A stretch of 32,332 nt of DNA from Pseudomonadota bacterium (lineage in GTDB: Bacteria; Pseudomonadota; Gammaproteobacteria; Steroidobacterales; Steroidobacteraceae), in NCBI GenBank assembly GCA_021815925.1, contig JAKAZL010000018.1:2705-35036 (forward strand). The letters run 5' to 3'. Numbering within the stretch: position 1 is the first letter of the stretch; each line of letters begins with the position of its first letter. Positions 1-9,050 of the stretch are shown here, one piece after another. The translations under genes were made by a program, and so were the position numbers. A model generated the notes under the pieces. That model ran no database searches and was not told the origin of the DNA. It saw nothing but the letters and a program-made list of their open reading frames with translations.

Positions 1-2
1 CC

Positions 3-92
3 TGGTGGTTCCTCGCGGAGCGTCCGACCCGCCGGCGCGTGCTCGCGCTGTCGATCATTGCCCTCGGGGCGATGATCCTGGATATCGCTTAG
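3..92 (+). CDS. C-terminal end of an integral membrane protein (partial)
   Basis: An open frame enters from the left edge and ends at TAG 90-92, giving 29 residues. They begin with two tryptophans, pass a basic stretch (RPTRRR) and end with one hydrophobic helix (LALSIIALGAMILDIA). About 25 of 29 third codon positions are G or C, as expected for real coding in this genome. A basic turn followed by a last helix and an abrupt stop is typical of polytopic inner-membrane transporters, but the fragment is too short to assign a family. It converges on the TolC-like gene with a 40-base gap. Confidence 0.5.
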   Translation, partial: WWFLAERPTRRRVLALSIIALGAMILDIA

Positions 93-96
93 ACGA

Positions 97-111
97 CACG
101 CTCAGCGCGTG
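97..111. terminator. Possible short hairpin in a convergent gap
   Basis: CACGC (97-101) and GCGTG (107-111) can form a five-pair stem with a five-base loop, between the membrane-protein stop and the TolC-like stop. No T-run follows on either strand, so terminator function is a guess from position. Confidence 0.2.
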
Positions 112-132
112 CCGGGTGTCACGCCAGGGCGC

Positions 133-1479
133 TCAAGCCCCGCCGATGCTGCCGACGGCACGGGCCAGCGCGTACTGCGCCTTGGCATAGCGGACCAGCG
201 CGGTGGCATAGCTGCTGCGCGCGCGGGTGAAGTCCTGCTGCGCCTGGATCACCTCGGTCACCGCATAGACGCCGAACTCCCGGCGCTGCAGCGTCAGCTG
301 CAGGCTGCGACGGGCGAGTTCGACGCCGTGTCCCGCGAGCCGCATCTGCTCCTGGGCGGCCTGCGCGCTCGTGAAGGCGGAGACGACCTGCTCGCGAATG
401 CTCTCACGCAGCTTCTCATCGACGAACCGCTGGCGCGAGAGGCGCGCATCGGCGGCCTCGGTGCGGCTGAAATCGAACAGTCCGCCGGGCCCCAGCCGCC
501 AGCTGAGCCCGACCGCGTAATCGTGCGTCGCACGATAGGTGTCGAGCAGCCCGCTCGGCCCGCCGCGGGCCTGGCCGTAGAGCGCGACCGCCCCGAGCGA
601 GGGAATCAGCGGTCCGTACTTCGCGCCGGTGCGCTGCTTCTCGGCCGCATCCACCGCCGCGGCGCTCGCCTTGAGCTCCGGTCGCTGGCGCAGCGCGGTC
701 TCGAGCAACCGGGTGAGCGGCGTATCGAGCGTCACCAGAGTCGGCGGCACCACCAGGCGCTCGGCCGGCGCGAGCACGATCGCCGGGTCGAGGCGCAGCA
801 CCGTGTCGAGCCGCGCCCCGCTGGTGCGCACCTGAGCCTCGGCGCCGCGCAGCGTGACCTCGGCCTGCTGCGTCTGCACCGCCACCCGCAGCGCCTCGCT
901 GCGGTTGGTCAGCCCGATGCCGACCGCCCGCTCGAGCTCGGACTGGTACTGCTTGGAGATCTGCACCGCCTCGGCGGCGATGTCCCGCTCGGCCACCGCG
1001 TTGACCAGGTCGAAGTAGGCGCCCGCGGCGGCGAGCAGCGTATCGTTGTGCTGCGATTCGACGTCCTGCGCGGCAGCCGCCTGCAGCTGACGCGCCGCGA
1101 GCTTGCTGAAGATCGCATCGCCGAGCTCGAGCGACAGGCCGACGGTCGCGCCGCGCCGATACAGACTCTTGTCCACCTCGAGCATCGCGCCGCTGGTCTG
1201 CTGATCGGCCCCCGAGCGGTGCGCGAAGGTCTCCCCGACTGTGACACTCGGCACGAAGCGCAGCGTCGCGGCGTCGTTGGCGGCGGCCGCCTGCTGCTCG
1301 GCCGTGCGCACCAGCGCCAGATCGAGGTTGTTCAGTCCCGCCAGGCGCAGCGCGGTGGCAAGATCGATCTGCTGCACGGTGCCGCTCGGCGGCGCCGGCG
1401 GCTCCTCGGCCTGGCTGAGCGCGCTACCGAGCAGCAGCGCGGCGGCCGCGGCCGCACTTAACCATCGGAACCGCCGCAT
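133..1479 (-). CDS. TolC-family outer-membrane efflux protein
   Basis: This 448-residue protein is a likely outer-membrane channel for the RND pump encoded just upstream. It starts with a signal peptide (MRRFRWLS, then an alanine/leucine core, probable cleavage after SQA near residue 24) and has no lipobox cysteine, so it should not be lipidated. The rest has the long alanine-, glutamine- and arginine-rich helices of the OEP fold, in two similar halves; the final helical stretch includes EFGVYAVTEVIQAQQDF. The ATG at 1479 shares one base with the adaptor stop (TGATG), so translation is probably coupled. The reading frame stays open further upstream, but that part overlaps the adaptor and has no signal peptide. 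Third gene of the permease-adaptor-channel set. Confidence 0.88.
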   Translation of the reverse strand: MRRFRWLSAAAAAALLLGSALSQAEEPPAPPSGTVQQIDLATALRLAGLNNLDLALVRTAEQQAAAANDAATLRFVPSVTVGETFAHRSGADQQTSGAMLEVDKSLYRRGATVGLSLELGDAIFSKLAARQLQAAAAQDVESQHNDTLLAAAGAYFDLVNAVAERDIAAEAVQISKQYQSELERAVGIGLTNRSEALRVAVQTQQAEVTLRGAEAQVRTSGARLDTVLRLDPAIVLAPAERLVVPPTLVTLDTPLTRLLETALRQRPELKASAAAVDAAEKQRTGAKYGPLIPSLGAVALYGQARGGPSGLLDTYRATHDYAVGLSWRLGPGGLFDFSRTEAADARLSRQRFVDEKLRESIREQVVSAFTSAQAAQEQMRLAGHGVELARRSLQLTLQRREFGVYAVTEVIQAQQDFTRARSSYATALVRYAKAQYALARAVGSIGGA

Positions 1480-2354
1480 CACGGGGCAGCCTTGCGCGTC
1501 GCGGCGGCAATGGCGCCGGGCGAGGTGGCGCTGAGCTGCACCGACACGTACATCCCCGGCAGCAGACGGTGCCCCGGGTTGGCCATGTCGATCTCGGCCA
1601 GCATGGTCTGGCTCTCGCGCGAGAGCGCGTAGCTGACGCGGGTGATCTTCACCGGAATACGCACGCCCGGCAGGTCCACCGAGGAGACCACCGCCGGGCA
1701 TCCGGGCCGCACCGAAGGCGCGGTGCGCTCCGGCACGGGGATCTGCACGCGCACGCGGCTGAGGCTCATCAGCGTCACGATGGCCGCGCCCTTGGGGTCG
1801 CCCGCGGTCGGCACCGCGACGAATGCGCCCGGATCGACGTAGCGGGCGGTGATCGTCCCGGAGAACGGCGCGGTGACCCGCGCGTAGCGCAGCAACGCCT
1901 CGACGCGGTCGAGCTCGGCCTGGGCCACCTCCACCCGTCCGCGATACCGGTCCACCTGCTCCGGCGTCACCAGATCGGGCGCCGCCTTGGCCGCCTGCTG
2001 GATGCGCGCATAGTTGCGCGCGGCCACATCGAGCTGGGCGCGGTACTTGACCCGGTCGGCCGCGAGCTCGGGCACCTCGAGCTCGGCGATGAGCTGCCCG
2101 GCCTTGACCCGGTCGCCCTTGTCCACCGGGATCGCCTTGACGAAGCCGGCGACCTTGGCGGTGATCACCGCCGCCTGGTAGGCGACCACGTGCGCCGGCA
2201 ACACCAGCGCCTCAGTCCTCGGCCCGGCCGGCTCACCGGCCTGCGCACGGGCAAGACCCGCGAGCAGCACCGCCGCGCCGAGCGCCGCGGCCAGTCCCCG
2301 CCACCACCCTGCGGCGGACCCCCGGCTCGGCCGGCTCGTTGCACTGCGTGTCAT
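1479..2354 (-). CDS. RND efflux periplasmic adaptor subunit (short)
   Basis: A 291-residue membrane fusion protein that should link the inner-membrane permease to the outer-membrane channel. It has an N-terminal signal or anchor (hydrophobic about 18-38). The first half of the lipoyl domain lies around 63-92 (AAVITAKVAGFVKAIPVDKG), a helical hairpin about 93-157, the second lipoyl half at 158-180 (RVTAPFSGTITARYVDPG), and beta-barrel segments follow to the end. It is short for the family (commonly 350-400), with little or no membrane-proximal domain. The ATG at 2354 is preceded by a strong GGAGGA site seven bases away, which itself overlaps the permease stop. The stop overlaps the TolC-like start by one base. 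Substrate not readable from sequence. Confidence 0.9.
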   Translation of the reverse strand: MTRSATSRPSRGSAAGWWRGLAAALGAAVLLAGLARAQAGEPAGPRTEALVLPAHVVAYQAAVITAKVAGFVKAIPVDKGDRVKAGQLIAELEVPELAADRVKYRAQLDVAARNYARIQQAAKAAPDLVTPEQVDRYRGRVEVAQAELDRVEALLRYARVTAPFSGTITARYVDPGAFVAVPTAGDPKGAAIVTLMSLSRVRVQIPVPERTAPSVRPGCPAVVSSVDLPGVRIPVKITRVSYALSRESQTMLAEIDMANPGHRLLPGMYVSVQLSATSPGAIAAATRKAAP

Positions 2355-2366
2355 CGTCGTTCCTCC

Positions 2367-5300
2367 TCAGCCTGCAATTCGGGTCGGATCATCCGGGTCG
2401 AGCGAAGGCGAGCGGCGCGGCGCCTTCGCCCGGATCAAGGCAAACACCGCGGGCAACACCCACAGCGTCGCGAGCGTCGCGAGCGCCAGTCCGCCGATCA
2501 CCGCCCGTCCGAGCGGTGCGGACTGCTGCCCGCCCTCGCCCCAGCCGGCGGCCATCGGCAACATGCCGGCCATCATCGCAAGCGTCGTCATGACAATCGG
2601 CCGCAGGCGGCTCACCGCGCCGGACACGCCCGCCTCGGCCGCGCTCTGACCCTCCAGGCGGGCGCGCTCGGCGAACGTCACGAACAGGATCGCGTTCGCG
2701 ATCGCCACGCCGACCGCCATGATCGCGCCGATGAACGATTCCAGATTGAGCGTCGTGCCGGTCGTGAGCAGCATCAGCACCACCCCGACCAGCACCGCCG
2801 GCACGCTCGCCATGGCCACGAGCGCGAGCTCCCAGGACTGGAAGTTCGCCACCAGCAGCAGCGCGATCACGAACACCGCGAGCAGCAGCCCGCCGCTGAG
2901 CGCACCCATCAGCTCGGTCATGGTCTGAACCTCACCGCGCACCGCCACCGTCACGCCGGCCGGTGGCTCCCCGGCGGCCGCGAGCGCCCGCTGCACCTGC
3001 CCTGCGGCCGCCCCGAGGCTGGTGCCCTCGATGTTGGCGGTCACCGCAACGTAATGCTGGTTGTTGTAATCGTCGTACTCCCCGACCACGGTGCCCGGAT
3101 CGATGGCCCCGAGATTGCGCAGCAGGTGCGTCGCACCGCCCGATCCGGTCACCGGTACGTTGCGCAGATCCTCGATCGAGGCAAGGTGATGCTGCGGGAT
3201 CTGCACCTGTACGGCGTAGGAGATCCCATTCGGGGCGGCCCAGAACACCCGCTGGGTGTAGCGGCTGGAGGCGGTCGAAGGCGTCAAGGACTGGATCACG
3301 TCCTTCTGGGTCACCCCGAGAACCCCGGCGCGCTCGCGGTCCACCTCGACCCGCACCGAGGGATAATCCAGCGGCTCACCGAACTGCACGTCGCGCAGCG
3401 TGCCGATCGTCGCGAGCCGCTCGCGGATGCGCTCGGCGTAGCGCCGGTCCTGCTCGAGGTCCGGGCCCACCGCATCAACCTCGATAGGCGTGGAGGCACC
3501 GAAGCTCATCACCCGGCTGATGATGTCGGCAGGCTCGAACGAGAGTTGCACGTTCGGCAGCTCCCGGGTGATGTCGCGGCGCAGCCGGTCGCGAAAGGCG
3601 GCCAGATCCAGCTGCACGTCGCGCTTGAACTGCACCTGCAGCACCGCCTCCTGCGGGCCGCTGTTCCAGAGGTAGATGAAGTTGCTCGGATAGGACGCGC
3701 CGTGCACCCCGGCGAAGGCGAGCGAGACCTGCACCGAGTGCTCGCCGGCCTCGCGCTTGATCAGCCCGAGCGCGCGCTGGGCGGCCTGGACGGTCAGATC
3801 GAGGCGCGTGCCGGCCGGCATGCGCAGGCGCATCTGCACCTGCGCCTGTCCCGACTCGGCGCGCGGGAAGATGTCCGCCCCGAGGCGCGGGGCAAGCAGC
3901 GCCAGGAGCGCCGCGCACACGGTGAGGTAGCCGACCAGCACCGGCACGCGCCGGCGCACCAGCGGCTCGAGGTGCCGGCGGTAGGCGGCCTGCAGGTGCA
4001 CGAAGGAGTTCGACTCGCTGTCCGAGGCCTCCCCGGCGTGGTGCCAGGCGCGGAACGCCCACACCGACAGCACCGGCACCAGCGTGTTGGCGAGCAGGTA
4101 GGAGGCGATCATCGAGAAGCCGACGGCGAGGGACAGCGGCACGAACAGCGCGCGCGCCGCGCCCACCATGGCGAACGACGGCAGGAACACCGCCACGACG
4201 CACAGCATCGCGATCAGCAGCGGGATCACCACCTCGTGCGAGGCATCGAGCACCGCGTGCTCGACGGTCTCCTTGTGCACCAGGTGGGTGTGGATGTTCT
4301 CGATCACCACCGTCGACTGATCGACCAGGATGCCTACCGCGAGCACCAGTCCGCCGAGGGTCATGATGTTGATGCTCTGCCCGGTGAGCCACAGCGCGAA
4401 CACCGCGGCGAGCAGCGAGATCGGAATGTTCAGCACCACGATGAAGGCGCTGCGCCAGTCGCGCAGAAACAGCAGCACCATCGCCCCGGCGAGCAGCGCC
4501 CCGAGCGCCCCCTCCATGGTGAGACTGCCGATCGCCCGGGTGACGAACGGCGACTGGTCCATCACGTAGCTCACGCTCACATCAGCCGGCAGCGCGGAGC
4601 GGAAGCGCGCGAGGTTGGCCTTGACCTCGTTGACCACGTTGAGCGTCGAGGCGTCCGCGCGCTTGATGACCGGCATGTACACGGTCGGCGAGCCGTTCAC
4701 GAGCGCGACGCTGGTGGTGATGTCGGCGGCGTCCGCAACCGAGCCGACATCGCGCACGAACACCGCCGGGAACGTCCCGGTGCGGATCGGGACCGCCGCG
4801 AGGTCCTGCAGGTTCCTGGCGATGGAGTTGAGCTCGACGACCGGGTAGCGCGAGCCCAAGTCGATGTTGCCCGAGGGGCTGATGGTCTCAGCCTTGGCGA
4901 TGGCGCTGACGACCTGGTCCGAGGACACCCCGTAGGCCTGCAGCCGGGCCGGATCGAGCGAGACGACCACGGTGCGCGCGCTGCCGCCGAAGGGGGCCTC
5001 GGCGGACACGCCGGGCAGCGTCGCGAACATTGGCCGCACCGTGTTCAGGGCGAGGTCCTGCATCTGCTCGACGGTGCGGTGCGGGCTGGAGAATGCGAGG
5101 TAGCCGACCGGGACGCTGCCGGCATCGAAACGCACCACGAACGGCGGCACCGCCCCGGGCGGCATGTAGGCGTGCGCCCGGTTGACGTACTGCACGGTCT
5201 GCGCCATGGCCTGGGACATGTTGGTGCCGGGCTGGAAAGTGAGCTTCAGCAGCGCCGCGCCCTCGATCGAGCGCGCCTCGACCGAGCGGATGCCATCGAT

Positions 5301-5519
5301 GTACAGGAAGTTGTATTCGTAGTAATAGGTGAGGAAGCCCTCCATCTGGGCCGCCGTCATGCCCGGGTAGGGCTGGGCCACGTAGATCGTCGGGACCCCG
5401 AGCGGCGGAAACACGTCCGCGGGCATCTTCGAGATCGCCAGCAGCGCGCCGGCGATCGCGCCGACGACCAGGACGAACACGGTGTAGGGGCGCCGCAGCG
5501 CGAGCCGCACGAGACTCAT
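2367..5519 (-). CDS. RND efflux transporter permease subunit
   Basis: A full-length 1050-residue proton-driven inner-membrane pump of the AcrB/CzcA superfamily. The N terminus (VRLALRRPYTVFVLVV) is the usual first helix, followed by the porter-domain motif VFPPLGVPTIYVAQPYPGM. Helix 4 reads LVLAVGILVDQSTVVIENIH: one aspartate is kept, the neighbouring position that is Asp in HAE1 pumps is Gln, and the downstream Glu of IEN is present. The second half repeats the layout and contains GAIMAVGVAIANAILFVTFAERAR. The start at 5519 has an AGAAGG-like ribosome site. Twelve bases separate its stop from the adaptor. The gene lies downstream of a two-component system on the same strand, so metal or envelope stress may be the signal; drug or metal substrate cannot be decided. 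Confidence 0.93.
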   Translation of the reverse strand: MSLVRLALRRPYTVFVLVVGAIAGALLAISKMPADVFPPLGVPTIYVAQPYPGMTAAQMEGFLTYYYEYNFLYIDGIRSVEARSIEGAALLKLTFQPGTNMSQAMAQTVQYVNRAHAYMPPGAVPPFVVRFDAGSVPVGYLAFSSPHRTVEQMQDLALNTVRPMFATLPGVSAEAPFGGSARTVVVSLDPARLQAYGVSSDQVVSAIAKAETISPSGNIDLGSRYPVVELNSIARNLQDLAAVPIRTGTFPAVFVRDVGSVADAADITTSVALVNGSPTVYMPVIKRADASTLNVVNEVKANLARFRSALPADVSVSYVMDQSPFVTRAIGSLTMEGALGALLAGAMVLLFLRDWRSAFIVVLNIPISLLAAVFALWLTGQSINIMTLGGLVLAVGILVDQSTVVIENIHTHLVHKETVEHAVLDASHEVVIPLLIAMLCVVAVFLPSFAMVGAARALFVPLSLAVGFSMIASYLLANTLVPVLSVWAFRAWHHAGEASDSESNSFVHLQAAYRRHLEPLVRRRVPVLVGYLTVCAALLALLAPRLGADIFPRAESGQAQVQMRLRMPAGTRLDLTVQAAQRALGLIKREAGEHSVQVSLAFAGVHGASYPSNFIYLWNSGPQEAVLQVQFKRDVQLDLAAFRDRLRRDITRELPNVQLSFEPADIISRVMSFGASTPIEVDAVGPDLEQDRRYAERIRERLATIGTLRDVQFGEPLDYPSVRVEVDRERAGVLGVTQKDVIQSLTPSTASSRYTQRVFWAAPNGISYAVQVQIPQHHLASIEDLRNVPVTGSGGATHLLRNLGAIDPGTVVGEYDDYNNQHYVAVTANIEGTSLGAAAGQVQRALAAAGEPPAGVTVAVRGEVQTMTELMGALSGGLLLAVFVIALLLVANFQSWELALVAMASVPAVLVGVVLMLLTTGTTLNLESFIGAIMAVGVAIANAILFVTFAERARLEGQSAAEAGVSGAVSRLRPIVMTTLAMMAGMLPMAAGWGEGGQQSAPLGRAVIGGLALATLATLWVLPAVFALIRAKAPRRSPSLDPDDPTRIAG

Positions 5520-5607
5520 CAGCCCTTCTGCCTTTCGATCGCAGGCGGCCGTGTGGCCGCGTTGCTCGAGACAGTAGCCGGGTCATCCTGACGGCAGCAT
5601 GACCTGA

Positions 5608-5636
5608 AGATGACCGATCGGTCATCTGGCGGACAA
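5608..5636 (-). promoter_or_regulatory. Candidate RND promoter with a 20-bp palindromic operator
   Basis: Bases 5608-5627 form a perfect 20-bp palindrome, AGATGACCGATCGGTCATCT. On the minus strand TTGTCC (5631-5636) could be a -35 box and TCATCT (5608-5613) a weak -10 box, 17 bases apart, which puts the palindrome in the spacer and over the -10. A second inverted pair, GGTCAT (5581-5586) and ATGACC (5599-5604), lies nearer the gene. The ACCG/CGGT core resembles TetR-family operators. No TetR gene is present in the window; the neighbouring response regulator is another candidate binder. Confidence 0.5.
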
Positions 5637-5682
5637 TGGGCAGCAGTTGTGAGCCGTTGCGCGTGCGGCGCGCGATTTGTCC

Positions 5683-7122
5683 CTACGAGGCTTGTGGAAA
5701 GTACAGCTGGACGGTGGTGCCCCGGCCGACCGTGCTCTCGATGCGCAGCGTGCCACCGTGCAGGTCCATGATGGACTTGACGATCGCAAGACCGAGCCCC
5801 GAGCCGCCCGGTCCGCCGGCCCGCGCCGGATCGACGCGGTAGAAGCGATCGGTGAGCTTCGGCAGATGCTCCGGCGCGATGCCGATGCCCGTGTCGCTGA
5901 CCCGCAGGTTGAAGCCGCCGTCGGCGCTGTTCTCGCCCTCGATGCGCACGCGCCCGCCGCGCGGGGTGTGCTTCAGGGCGTTGGAGACCAGGTTGCTCAG
6001 CGCCCGACGCAGCAGGGACGGATCGGCGAACACCTGTCCGGCGCCCGCGCAGCTGAACTCCACGCCCGACTCCTCGGCGAGCATCTGGTAGAACTCCTCG
6101 ACCGCCTGCATCTCGTGCGCCGCATCGAGCGGTGCGCGCTCCGGAGCGCGGCGCGTGTGCTCGGCGTAGGCGAGAAACAGCATCCGGTCGATCATGCGCG
6201 CCAGGCGACCGTACTCCTCGAGCGCCGAGTGCAGCACCTCGCGGTACTCCGGCGCGCTGCGCTCATGAGCCAGCGCGACCTGCGCCTCGCCCATCAGGTT
6301 GTTGATCGGGGTGCGCAGCTCGTGGGCGAGATCGGCCGAGAACTGCGTGATCCGCTCGAAGGACTGCTGCAGCCGCTCGAGCATCCCGTCGAACGCCGCG
6401 GCGAGCGCGGTGAGCTCGGCCGGCCAGGCGGTCGCACCGATCCGCTCGTGCAGCTGCTCGGCGCCGATGCGCTCGGTGGCGCGCGTGATGGCGGCGATGG
6501 GCCTGAGTCCGCGCCGGGCGATCCACACGCCGATCGCCGCGGCGAGCAGCACGCCGCCGGCGAGCACGAGGATCATCCGCTGCAGGTAGCCCTCGAGCAG
6601 CCGCTGCACCGAGCCCATGTCGAGCGCGGCCTGCAGTCGCCACGGCGAGGTCGGCTCGAGCGCTCCGGGGATCGCCGCGGAGACGAGCAGGAAGCGGCGG
6701 TGATCGCGCTCGAGCTCCCCTCTGGCCTCACTCGCCCCCGGTGCCACCCAGGGAAACACCTCATCGGGCAGCAACGTGCTCATGCCGCGCGTCTCGACGA
6801 GCACGCGGCGGTGCGCGTCGAGCACCCGCAGCAGGAAGCGCGAGCGGAAGTTGCGTGAGATCTCCGCCTCCTCGGCCACCTTCGGGGCGATGCCCGTGGT
6901 TCCCCCGGGCACGCGCTCGAGCAGCCGGGTGACCACGCTCACCTTCTCATCGAGGGAGGCCCAGCTGGAATCATCGAGACTGTGCTGCAGTCCGAAGTAA
7001 AAGACCGCCGAGGCCACCCCGAGCAGCGCGAGCGCCGCGATCGTGTAATAGACCGACAGCCACGTCGCCATCGCCGCGCGGCGCGGCCGTTCGGGAGCGT
7101 TACGGGCGCGCTTCCAGAACAT
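5683..7122 (-). CDS. Sensor histidine kinase, CusS/CopS-like (heavy-metal sensor type)
   Basis: A 479-residue inner-membrane kinase. Helix 1 spans about 20-44, a periplasmic sensor region follows to about 181, and helix 2 is about 182-202. A HAMP linker spans about 203-255. The phospho-acceptor histidine is His267 in the H-box [16 protein letters not shown]. The ATPase part carries the N box ([10 protein letters not shown]), D box ([12 protein letters not shown]), F box (DRFYRVDP) and G box ([10 protein letters not shown]). The layout matches the Cu/Ag/Zn sensor kinases that pair with CusR-like regulators, but the ligand is not readable. Its start overlaps the end of the regulator by 23 bases; the Met at residue 18 is an alternative start that would remove the overlap. 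The RND operon follows after 163 bases. Confidence 0.9.
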   Translation of the reverse strand: MFWKRARNAPERPRRAAMATWLSVYYTIAALALLGVASAVFYFGLQHSLDDSSWASLDEKVSVVTRLLERVPGGTTGIAPKVAEEAEISRNFRSRFLLRVLDAHRRVLVETRGMSTLLPDEVFPWVAPGASEARGELERDHRRFLLVSAAIPGALEPTSPWRLQAALDMGSVQRLLEGYLQRMILVLAGGVLLAAAIGVWIARRGLRPIAAITRATERIGAEQLHERIGATAWPAELTALAAAFDGMLERLQQSFERITQFSADLAHELRTPINNLMGEAQVALAHERSAPEYREVLHSALEEYGRLARMIDRMLFLAYAEHTRRAPERAPLDAAHEMQAVEEFYQMLAEESGVEFSCAGAGQVFADPSLLRRALSNLVSNALKHTPRGGRVRIEGENSADGGFNLRVSDTGIGIAPEHLPKLTDRFYRVDPARAGGPGGSGLGLAIVKSIMDLHGGTLRIESTVGRGTTVQLYFPQAS

Positions 7123-7774
7123 AGCCCATGCCGCGGACCGTGTGGATGAGCTTGACCGGGAACGGATCGTCCACCTTGCGCCGCAGACGCCGCACGGCCA
7201 CGTCCACCACGTTGCTGTCGCTGTCGAAGTTCATGTCCCAGACCTGCTCGGCGATCACCCAGCGCGAGAGCACCTCGCCCTGGCGGCGCGCGAGCAGCGA
7301 CAGCAGCGCGAACTCCTTCGGCGCCAGATCGAGCTTCAGCGCGCCGCGCTGCGCCCGGCGGGCGAGCAGGTCGAGCCGCAGGTCGGCGATCTGCAGCACC
7401 TCCGGCTGGCGCTCGGCGCGCCGGCGCAGCAGCGCACGCACCCGCGCCAGCAGCTCGGTGAAGGCATACGGCTTGACCAGGTAATCATCCGCCCCGAGCT
7501 CCAGGCCCCTCACCCGGTCCTGCACTTCCCCGCGCGCGGTCAGAAAGAGCACCGGTGTGGACTTGCCGCTGCGGCGCACATCCGCGACGATCGACCAGCC
7601 ATCGAGGCGCGGCAGCATCGCATCGAGGATGATCAGGTCGTAGTCCATGTTGAGGGCCCGGAACCGGCCCTCCTCGCCGTCCTCGGCGACATCGGCGATG
7701 AATCCCGCCTCGGTCAGTCCTTCGCGCAGGAATGCCGCGGTTTTCTTCTCGTCCTCTATGATCAGGATGCGCAT
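7100..7774 (-). CDS. OmpR/PhoB-family response regulator (CusR/CopR-like)
   Basis: A 224-residue DNA-binding regulator. The receiver domain (1-115) has the acidic pair in IIEDE, the phospho-acceptor Asp51 in LIILDAMLP, the Thr of LFLTARG and the Lys of LVKPYAF. The C-terminal winged helix (about 125-222) contains [21 protein letters not shown] and ends with [24 protein letters not shown], a signature of the heavy-metal response-regulator group. It is paired with the adjacent kinase and probably controls the RND genes downstream. It is divergent from dapE. A small palindrome, GTGTACAC (7790-7797), sits 16 bases before the ATG and could serve autoregulation, but this is unproven. Confidence 0.92.
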   Translation of the reverse strand: MRILIIEDEKKTAAFLREGLTEAGFIADVAEDGEEGRFRALNMDYDLIILDAMLPRLDGWSIVADVRRSGKSTPVLFLTARGEVQDRVRGLELGADDYLVKPYAFTELLARVRALLRRRAERQPEVLQIADLRLDLLARRAQRGALKLDLAPKEFALLSLLARRQGEVLSRWVIAEQVWDMNFDSDSNVVDVAVRRLRRKVDDPFPVKLIHTVRGMGYVLEARP

Positions 7775-7833
7775 GGCGGGCTCGCATCAGTGTACACAGT
7801 CCCCGCTCCGGGCGCGCGGGGTGCAAAAACGGC

Positions 7834-7862
7834 TTGCCCGCCGGGCGCGCTCGCCTTATAAA
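7834..7862 (+). promoter_or_regulatory. Sigma70-type promoter for dapE
   Basis: TTGCCC (7834-7839) and TATAAA (7857-7862) are separated by exactly 17 bases. The start point should fall near 7870, giving a leader of about 50 bases before the dapE ATG at 7920. Confidence 0.55.
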
Positions 7863-7919
7863 GCCGCCCTGCCCGTGTTCGGATCGTCCCCCCCAGACAC
7901 CTCGCGCCGCATCGGAGCC

Positions 7920-9050
7920 ATGTCCCCCACCCTCGAGCTCACCCAGGCCCTGATGTCCCGCCGCTCGGTCACGCCGGCCGACGAAGGCTGTCAGGAGCTG
8001 ATGATCGAGCGGCTGCGCGCGGCCGGCTTTCGGATCGAGCCGCTGCCGTTTGGCAACGTGGCGAACTTCTGGGCCTCGCGCGGCGGCGAGCCCGGCCCGG
8101 TGCTGTGCTTCGCCGGGCACACCGACGTCGTGCCCACCGGACCGCTCGAGGAGTGGCTGAGCGACCCGTTCACCCCGACGCTGCGCGAGGGCATGCTCTA
8201 CGGCCGGGGGGCCGCCGACATGAAAAGCGGCCTCGCCGCGATGGTGACGGCCGCCGAGGCGTTCGTGGCGGCCCACCCGCGCCATCGCGGGCGGATCGCC
8301 TTTCTCATCACCAGCGACGAGGAAGGCCCGTCCGTCGACGGCACCAAGCGGGTTGCAGCCCTGCTCGGGGAGCGCGGCGAGCGCATCGACTGGTGCGTGG
8401 TGGGCGAGCCCTCGAGCGAACGGACCATCGGGGACACCATCAAGATCGGCCGGCGCGGCTCATTCAGCGGCCGGCTGACCGTGCACGGCGTGCAGGGACA
8501 CGTGGCCTACCCGCAGCTCGCCGAGAACCCCGTGCACACCCTCGCCCCGGCGCTCGCCGAACTCACCCAGCGCGTGTGGGACCAGGGCACCGAGCACTTC
8601 GAGCCGACCAGTTTCCAGATCTCCAACCTCAACGCCGGCACCGGCGCCCCGAACGTCATTCCCGGAGAGCTCAAGGCGCGCTTCAATCTGCGCTACTCGC
8701 CGGTGCAGACGCTCGCGGGGCTGAAGCAGACCGTCGAGGGCATCCTCAACAAGCACGGCGTGCGCTTCACGATCGAGTGGTACCTGTCCGGGGAGCCGTT
8801 CTACACGCCCCCCGGGCCGCTCTGCGAGGCGGTCTGCACGGCCATCCGCTCGGTCACCGGTGCCGCGCCGCGGCTGTCCACCGGCGGGGGCACCTCGGAC
8901 GGGCGGTTCATCGCCCCGCTCGGGGCACAAGTGGTCGAGCTCGGTGTGGTGAATGCGAGCATTCACAAGGTCAACGAGTGCGTGCGCGTCGCGGACATCG
9001 ACGCGCTGCACCAGATGTACTTCAACGTGCTCGTGAACCTGCTGGCCTGA
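7920..9050 (+). CDS. dapE: Succinyl-diaminopimelate desuccinylase
   Basis: This 376-residue dinuclear-zinc amidohydrolase (M20 family) hydrolyses N-succinyl-LL-2,6-diaminopimelate in the lysine and peptidoglycan precursor pathway. Visible ligands and catalytic residues are His67 and Asp69 in FAGHTDVVP, Asp100 in GAADMKSG, Glu134/Glu135 in TSDEEGP, Glu163 in VGEPSS and the late His in NASIHKVNE. Length matches characterised DapE (about 375). The frame stays open upstream to 7647, but the ATG at 7920 begins the conserved N terminus and lies just downstream of a good promoter. The last 29 bases overlap the convergent dsbB gene. Confidence 0.97.
   Translation: MSPTLELTQALMSRRSVTPADEGCQELMIERLRAAGFRIEPLPFGNVANFWASRGGEPGPVLCFAGHTDVVPTGPLEEWLSDPFTPTLREGMLYGRGAADMKSGLAAMVTAAEAFVAAHPRHRGRIAFLITSDEEGPSVDGTKRVAALLGERGERIDWCVVGEPSSERTIGDTIKIGRRGSFSGRLTVHGVQGHVAYPQLAENPVHTLAPALAELTQRVWDQGTEHFEPTSFQISNLNAGTGAPNVIPGELKARFNLRYSPVQTLAGLKQTVEGILNKHGVRFTIEWYLSGEPFYTPPGPLCEAVCTAIRSVTGAAPRLSTGGGTSDGRFIAPLGAQVVELGVVNASIHKVNECVRVADIDALHQMYFNVLVNLLA

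Noticed and set aside
109-1461. A 450-codon plus-strand frame
   Set aside because: Antisense shadow of the TolC-like gene with arginine-rich, domain-free sequence.
1569-5591. A 1340-codon plus-strand open frame opposite the RND permease and adaptor
   Set aside because: It is extremely rich in Arg, His, Gly and Ala, has no domain, and mirrors two well-supported genes. Long antisense frames are common in GC-rich genes.
7790-7797. Octamer palindrome GTGTACAC before the response regulator as a firm operator
   Set aside because: Too short to claim alone; it also occurs at the vapB promoter, suggesting a chance match.
7647-7919. Upstream extension of dapE
   Set aside because: It overlaps the start of the divergent response regulator and the dapE promoter, and has no DapE-like sequence.
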